A stretch of DNA of 8,400 nt from Clostridiaceae bacterium (lineage in GTDB: Bacteria > Bacillota > Clostridia > Saccharofermentanales > DTU023), in NCBI GenBank assembly GCA_012728535.1, contig JAAYEX010000064.1, positions 1-8,400 on the forward strand, in the 5' to 3' direction. Shown here in pieces: positions 6,718 through 8,400 of this stretch (within the stretch, counting starts at the first letter, position 1; the number at the start of each line of letters is the position of its first letter). Under the pieces are notes generated by a model, which saw only the letters and a list, made by a program, of their open reading frames with translations, made no database searches and was not told where the DNA came from. The translations under genes were made by a program, and so were the position numbers.

Positions 6718-6749
6718 AAAAAGAGGGCACCTCTTCAAGAAGCACCCTC
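6718..6749 (-). terminator. intrinsic terminator after the pilin-like remnant
   Basis: Read on the minus strand, GAGGGTGC (6749-6742) pairs with GTGCCCTC (6730-6723) across an 11-nt loop. This gives an 8-bp stem with two G-U wobbles, followed at once by five Ts (6722-6718). It ends transcription coming from 6821-7531 and separates it from the nucleoside hydrolase. On the plus strand the wobble pairs become mismatches, so it is directional. Confidence 0.85.
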
Positions 6750-6760
6750 ATTTTCGTCTA

Positions 6761-6791
6761 GTACATGATCAGCCGCCATGTACATGACCAG
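6761..6791. repeat. nested direct and inverted repeats around GTACATG
   Basis: GTACATGATCAG (6761-6772) recurs as GTACATGACCAG (6780-6791), one mismatch in 12, at 19-bp spacing. The first GTACATG also forms an inverted repeat with CATGTAC (6777-6783) across 9 nt, and CATGTACATG (6777-6786) is a palindrome. It lies in the 3' untranslated stretch between the stop at 6821 and the terminator. Function unknown. Confidence 0.5.
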
Positions 6792-6820
6792 ACTATAAGA
6801 TAACACTTTTTCCTGAACTT

Positions 6821-7531
6821 TTAATCCGGCACAGAGTCCTTTCGCTTCCAAATTATGTATAAAGCCGCAGCAATACAGGCCGCTCCCGCAGGCAGCAATA
6901 TTATTGGTATAAGGTTGTTGTTGCTTTCACCCGTGGGGGGAATATGCGACTCGATTTTTTCCATTGCTACAATAGCATCTGCTTCATCTTCTGTCAGAAG
7001 GCCTTCTTCAGATTCGGCAATGACTTTTACCGTATTCTTAATAACCATTGCCCTGACATCGTCATCAGTAACCACATAAGGCTCATCTGCTTTTATAGTG
7101 ATGCTATCACCGGGCATAAAGGGTGAAGAGCTCCTGTCCACAATCATGTTCTCAATCCCCAACTTGGCGTCATTGATTTCAAGTTTTACAATGGCGGCAA
7201 GACCCACATTTTTAATGACAAAGGAATAATGCAAGAGGTCGCCGGTCTTTGTGAACTTCTTCTCCTGAACCCGTTTTTCGACCTCAATCAATGGCGGGGA
7301 AATGGGCAGCACGCTTTCATAGAAATTCGTAAATATAGCATCCTGTTTAGCCTCTGATCCGTCCCGTCTGAGTACCCATTGCGTCTTCAATTCATTGCCG
7401 CCATGCTCATCGTTGGTTACATAGACTGTGAGCAAGTAAACAGTATCATCATAGATGGCTTGCTCATTGTCCCCTGCTTCCTGATAATATCCTTGTATTA
7501 TTTTTGTGGATATTTTCAGCAGGTATATCGC
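6821..7531 (-). pseudogene. 3' remnant of a sortase-anchored pilin/adhesin-like surface protein
   Basis: The frame is open from 7531 to the TAA at 6821-6823, but the first possible start is a TTG at 7435 (204 residues) with no ribosome binding site. Upstream of that TTG the frame already reads as protein: KISTKI, then AIYDDTVYLLTVYVTND, then DAIFTNFYE. This matches the second half of a streptococcal-type pilin isopeptide (Spy0128/FctA-like) domain, whose F-x-N-x-Y asparagine normally joins the intramolecular isopeptide bond. From the TTG-based numbering, residues 49-160 look like a DUF11-type repeat (EVEKRV, LLHYSFVIKNVG, YVVTDDDV, IKNTVKV). The C-terminus is a sorting signal: IPPTG at 165-169 (an LPxTG variant), a hydrophobic helix at 175-195, then KRK. 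With no signal peptide, the encoded piece could not be exported or anchored, so it is probably a decayed gene. A very short cytoplasmic protein from 7435 cannot be excluded. Confidence 0.72.
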
Positions 7532-7758
7532 TTATAATTTATACAAATATTAATCGTTGTTATTGCATTTTGACTTTTGGGAAAAGAATAAACTGTTTAA
7601 TTTGTTTAAAAAGAAATTCTTAATGGACGGAATTATAAATCCAGAACAGCATAAATGTTGCCACGCTGCATAACCACAATTAACTTAAGTTATAATCATG
7701 AAAAGAATACTGTGTTATTTTAAACCTGTATCAGATTTTCACCGGCACAGAAGCAGCT
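7532..7758. other. AT-rich non-coding gap with a 12-bp palindrome
   Basis: No reading frame on either strand looks like protein. The gap separates the APH-like gene from the decapitated surface gene and presumably contains the deletion or insertion junction. TAACTTAAGTTA (7681-7692) is a perfect 12-bp palindrome. No T-tailed hairpin that would end transcription of the APH-like gene is evident. Confidence 0.5.
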
Positions 7759-8400
7759 TTATATTGTGAATAGAGAACCACAGTACCAACTGGGAACAGG
7801 CCGGTTCATATTATCGTAATAGGCTAACACTTCTGCTGCCAGCTTCTCCATTACCTCTATCTGTTCTGTTCCGAAAGGAATGGCCCAGGGTATGGATGAG
7901 AGGGTGTTGATGGAGATATAAAGTGCCAAAAGCTTCCAGAATTCCATTGGGGGCTTCTGATCAAAGTACCCGTCTATTATTCCGGACGCGAAGTAGCCTG
8001 ATATCCGGGCACTCCAAACGATGCGGTTGAATTCTTCCCAGGGATCGCCGAAGTCGTAGCGGTCGAAGTCTATGATCTGCAATTGATTTTTCGTATCCAC
8101 CATCATGTTGCCAATGTGATAGTCTCCGTGCTGAAATGTTTGTGGCCGACCTTTAAGGAGATATCTGTTAGCTGCGATATAGTCCAGGAAGTATTGCCCA
8201 TTATCGTATTTCAACGGGCTGTCTGCATAGAGTTCGATCTTGCGGTCAATCTTACGGTTGAAGCGGCTCTCCCAATCTTCCTGATTGTCAGGCGCCGGAA
8301 TCGAATGTATGAGCTTAAGAATCTTACCGGCCTGAAATCCGTAAAAGTATTGGTCTCCCTCTGCCAGCGCCGGAATAACTTCCTCCGCATCCTTGCCATC
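7759..8400 (-). CDS. APH-family phosphotransferase (aminoglycoside-phosphotransferase fold), N-terminus beyond window
   Basis: One continuous frame of 213 residues runs from the right window edge to TAA at 7759-7761. The N-terminal lobe, probably 80-100 residues, lies outside. A TTG at 8214 inside this frame is not a real start, since the frame upstream reads as protein (DGKDAEEVIPAL, then YGFQAGKILKLIHSIPAP, then EDWESRFNRKID). The kinase-type catalytic motif HGDYHIGN (8107-8130) and the metal-binding IIDFD (8062-8076), followed by GDPWEEFNRIVW, are intact. The C-terminus, with FWKLLALYISINTLSSIPWAIPFG and ending near PVPSWYCG, is as I remember it from small clostridial proteins of this family annotated as aminoglycoside phosphotransferases. 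It should use ATP or GTP to phosphorylate a small molecule in the cytoplasm. Most such chromosomal members have no proven link to drug resistance, so substrate and phenotype are open. Confidence 0.9.
   Translation of the reverse strand, partial: DGKDAEEVIPALAEGDQYFYGFQAGKILKLIHSIPAPDNQEDWESRFNRKIDRKIELYADSPLKYDNGQYFLDYIAANRYLLKGRPQTFQHGDYHIGNMMVDTKNQLQIIDFDRYDFGDPWEEFNRIVWSARISGYFASGIIDGYFDQKPPMEFWKLLALYISINTLSSIPWAIPFGTEQIEVMEKLAAEVLAYYDNMNRPVPSWYCGSLFTI

Noticed and set aside
6734..6784. A 16-codon frame (MYMAADHV...) that ends inside the terminator, possibly a leader peptide
   Set aside because: No ribosome binding site is present, it runs through the repeat and terminator stem, and there is no attenuation structure.
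7759..8214. A short 151-residue phosphotransferase starting at TTG 8214
   Set aside because: The same frame is open and recognisably APH-like all the way to the window edge, so the gene is window-truncated, not short.
8211..8399. Arg-rich 62-codon minus-strand frame
   Set aside because: It lies out of frame inside the APH-like gene, whose own frame reads as conserved protein through the whole interval.

Overview
All recognisable genes in this window lie on the minus strand, so transcription runs from high to low coordinates. Strong AGGAGG-type ribosome binding sites, moderate G+C (by eye in the mid-40s), Sec signal peptides, surface proteins with Ser/Thr-rich stalks, a sortase-type C-terminus and GerE/LuxR-type regulators suggest a Gram-positive Bacillota genome, probably Clostridia-like and host- or biofilm-associated. 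This placement is inference; there is no rRNA or tRNA in the window to confirm it.

Layout, in transcription order. At the right edge is a phosphotransferase of the aminoglycoside phosphotransferase (APH) kinase fold, running off the window (7759-8400). Next is an AT-rich gap (7532-7758), then the 3' remnant of a sortase-anchored pilin/adhesin-like protein that has lost its 5' end (6821-7531), closed by a clear intrinsic terminator (6718-6749). A probable two-gene unit follows: a nucleoside hydrolase (5666-6604), then a 480-residue regulator with a polytopic membrane domain joined to a C-terminal LuxR-type DNA-binding domain (4171-5613).

After a 200-bp promoter-bearing gap comes a probable surface-protein operon. 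It holds a secreted InlB-repeat protein whose C-terminal membrane anchor is cut off by a single in-frame TAA (3120-3965, with the severed part at 2853-3119), a tiny stand-alone GerE-like DNA-binding protein (2561-2806), a membrane-anchored beta-helix protein (713-2512), and a second secreted beta-helix protein that leaves the window at the left edge (1-650).

The most interesting unit is the 4058-to-1 locus. It carries three exported proteins (two with Ser/Thr-rich stalks and hydrophobic anchors) and an embedded regulator consisting only of a helix-turn-helix domain. That domain resembles the one on the membrane regulator just upstream. A perfect 7+7 inverted repeat sits about where a LuxR-family activator would bind upstream of the operon. 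A plausible reading, not proven here, is that the two related regulators control expression of a variable cell-surface layer. The severed anchor at 3120-3122 and the decapitated pilin-like gene indicate that surface genes in this neighbourhood are being remodelled.
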